From Symbiodinium natans (taxonomy: Eukaryota; Sar; Dinophyceae; Suessiales; Symbiodiniaceae): DNA of 52,500 bases. A model generated the notes under the pieces. The model made no database searches. It was not told the origin of the DNA and saw only the letters and a program-made list of their open reading frames with translations. A program made the translations under genes and the position numbers. Shown in pieces: positions 50,420-52,500 of the stretch. How positions within the stretch are numbered: position 1 is the first letter of the stretch; each line of letters begins with the position of its first letter. The stretch is taken from assembly GCA_905221605.1 (NCBI GenBank), contig CAJNDS010000886.1, positions 1 through 52,500 of the forward strand. The letters run 5' to 3'.

Positions 50420-52500
50420 AAAACCGAGGACAAGGAATGAGAGGGGGAACTTACCGGCAGTTTCACCCCACAGTTTTAGTAAGCTTTTGTTTCACTTGAA
50501 CCCACAGCCCCTTCGGGTGGCTACGCCTCGCAGCGTGCAGAAGAAGACTTGCAGAATATGGCCAACGCCAGCCCTTCTGCATTACATCCCGCCCCGCAGC
50601 GCCCCCTTCCCACTTCGGAATTCTGGCCTTTTGGTGCGTTAAGCCAGTTAAAACACGGGAACGACAAGGTCACCGTCACCTGGGAGAGTGGGTACTCAAG
50701 CTGTCACCCCTGAGAAGGCCTATGGTGAGCTACTCCCTGGGCTCGTGGCAAGAACCATGGGCAGACCGCATCCGCATCCGGCTGCAACGACCCTGTCACT
50801 GGAGGGGTCCATGCAAAAATGGAGCATGCGGTCGTCTGGCTCACCCATGCGGGGTCAAGAGACCGAATACGCTTCTTTGCGTATTACAACGTTGTGCTGG
50901 TCTATCTCGCCTCAACGTGCCAGATCACCCAAAAGGACCTCGGCGAGAACAAGCTGGCGCGGTGGCCGGTTCGACTTCCCACAACACATAGAAGTCCTGA
51001 GTAAACCACAAAATCCCTGAGCAATCACATGCAGAATAAATGAACCGCGAAAGCTTCTTGTGGCATCGAGCACTCTCTGCAAAATCTGCGTCTGTGCTTT
51101 TGTCTCTCGAGCATTTGTTACTCAATCTCTAGGAGTTCTGATAGGGCTTAGACAAGCCAGGGAGGACGCGGTCCAATCAGATGAGAGATATCACAACTGA
51201 AGATGTTTTCAAAGTTGCTTGGTGTTTTGTTAAGACCGCAACTCTGGTTTGGAATGTTGGTAACTTGTAACCTTAATAAGCGGTTGTGATGTCACGTTTC
51301 TGCTTGCCCTCAAGCCAACAGCAGCTGTGACATCCGGTTTTTGGTTGTAAGAACCCCTGTTTGGTTGCAGTATCCCGTGCCCTGGGGGGGGGGGGGGTAA
51401 GGTGGTGGGGACGGGGTGGGGGCGTGGGGGTGGGGGCTGTTCTGACAGCCTAAACACTTTCGGGGCCTCTGTGCGAGTTGGCAATCTGAGTGACTCAAGC
51501 GGGAGGATGCTCAGCGTTGTGTCCGCTGGATTGGTTCTTGTTTCCGATTTCCGGAGGCAGCGCTGGAGATGTGCTACGCCTTGCATGCCTTCTCCAGGCC
51601 AAGTTCTTGTTGAGGCAGCGGGAGAGATTGCAGGAAGACCTCAAGTCAGGTTCGCGCAGTTGCTGCCGTCAGTCGAAGCAGTTCCGGCCAGTGCCACAGC
51701 ACTAAAGACAGAATTGAAATATATTATCATACTGGTTTGATCCTCGGTTTCTCAGATGGGACAGCGCTTTCAGAGGGCTGATTTCGCAGCGAAGGAGGGC
51801 ACAGGAATGATTCACAATTCACAATTGGGGCTTGGCCTAGCGGATTAGCGTGCAATGACTGCGATGCTCACGAGATCTCACGGATCTCACGAGGCCCTGT
51901 ATGGCAAGGCAGGCAGCTGCAGATTGCAAACATGTGCATCGCATCCCGTATCACTACTGTTTGCAAAACTCTTGACAAATTCCTTCCCACGGCGTTTCTT
52001 TTACCGCTTGGATTGTTGAATTGGATTCGTTGAACAAAAACTCTTGGGGTCCAGCAGCCGCCTGGCGGCATCTCGCGAGTTACCTCCAGTTGTAAAATCG
52101 TGGACTTCGTGACTTCGGCATTGCCAGGTTGTCACAGTCTTGTCTTCACTTTCGGTTTAGGGCAAAAGTGTACGGTATAGTCCCTCTTGGGTGACTTGCG
52201 CGTCTAAACCATGTCACGGTAGTGGTGGCGAAGAAAGGGGCTCCTGAAGAAAGAACGGCGAGGATAGGAAGGCTTGGCAACTTGAAGATGGTCACAGAAG
52301 TAATGCCTGGCCCCGTGCACAGGCCTGCGCGTAGACTCTCTGCAGAACGGTGGCCCGCGGCTCGTGAACCAACCAAGAGAGCACAACAACAGCAGTGGAG
52401 AGGAGCGGAAGGCCGTAGTAGCCAGAAAAACGGGCGATATCCAGTGAGAAGGAGATGAGCCCTCGGAGGCGACAGGGAAGGCAGCGGCTGACAAGGCACC
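50420..52500. other. no recognisable gene
   Basis: A G-rich patch at 51384-51440 includes a run of 13 G. Frames of 60-118 codons occur on both strands, some running off or near the right edge (minus 52146-52499, plus 52222-52458), without domains. Confidence 0.35.

Overview
The window looks like nuclear DNA of a dinoflagellate, most likely a Symbiodiniaceae-type genome. Three things point there. There is a 13-nt exact match to the 3' end of the dinoflagellate spliced leader just upstream of a retroelement gag frame. There are interstitial TTTAGGG-type telomere-like repeats. There are two decayed LTR-retroelement polyproteins whose domain make-up (gag with a CCCH zinc finger, protease with a D-G-C-A-G active-site loop; coiled-coil gag with YAPGG motif) resembles families I associate with these genomes. 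Gene density is very low. No complete, confidently identifiable host gene is visible; dinoflagellate genes have many introns with variable splice sites, so only exon-like islands can be proposed.

Layout: 1-5.56 kb is a minus-strand Ty3/gypsy-like element running off the left edge (gag, zinc finger, protease, an unusual pol spacer, RT remnant, open RNase H frame). 5.6-7.7 kb is a decayed coding-like stretch followed by compound trinucleotide repeats (ACT, then CTG, then GAC/GAG). 9.2-11.7 kb holds a 673-bp segmental duplication with telomere-like repeats and a 9-bp minisatellite in both orientations. 12-17.2 kb has exon-like islands, a foldback tandem array (14.4-14.96 kb) and an 8-bp satellite. 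17.3-21.5 kb is a mosaic of degenerate direct and inverted repeats. 21.5-29.3 kb is mostly non-coding with a few protein-like frames and microsatellites. 29.39-30.22 kb is a candidate TIR element. 31-33.7 kb contains a 60-nt G run, a 51-nt C run, purine tracts and copies of an AGGAAAACCTCTAT-type repeat.

33.9-35.3 kb and 40.0-41.0 kb carry minus-strand protein-like frames broken mainly by TGA. 36.5-39.5 kb is a second decayed retroelement (gag plus aspartic protease), again on the minus strand, with a tRNA-Met-like sequence at its upstream edge. 43.3-45.7 kb is minisatellite DNA. 47.8-50.4 kb carries the most striking signal: more than a dozen dispersed copies, all in one orientation, of a small hairpin of form CCTC-RC-loop-GY-T-GAGG whose stem pairs covary while one bulged T is retained. 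The last 2 kb show nothing recognisable.

Apart from the two elements, nothing here forms an operon-like or pathway-like unit. The interest lies in repeat biology: recycled spliced-leader sequence, foldback arrays, candidate TIR elements and a structured hairpin family. All calls were made by eye without database searches.
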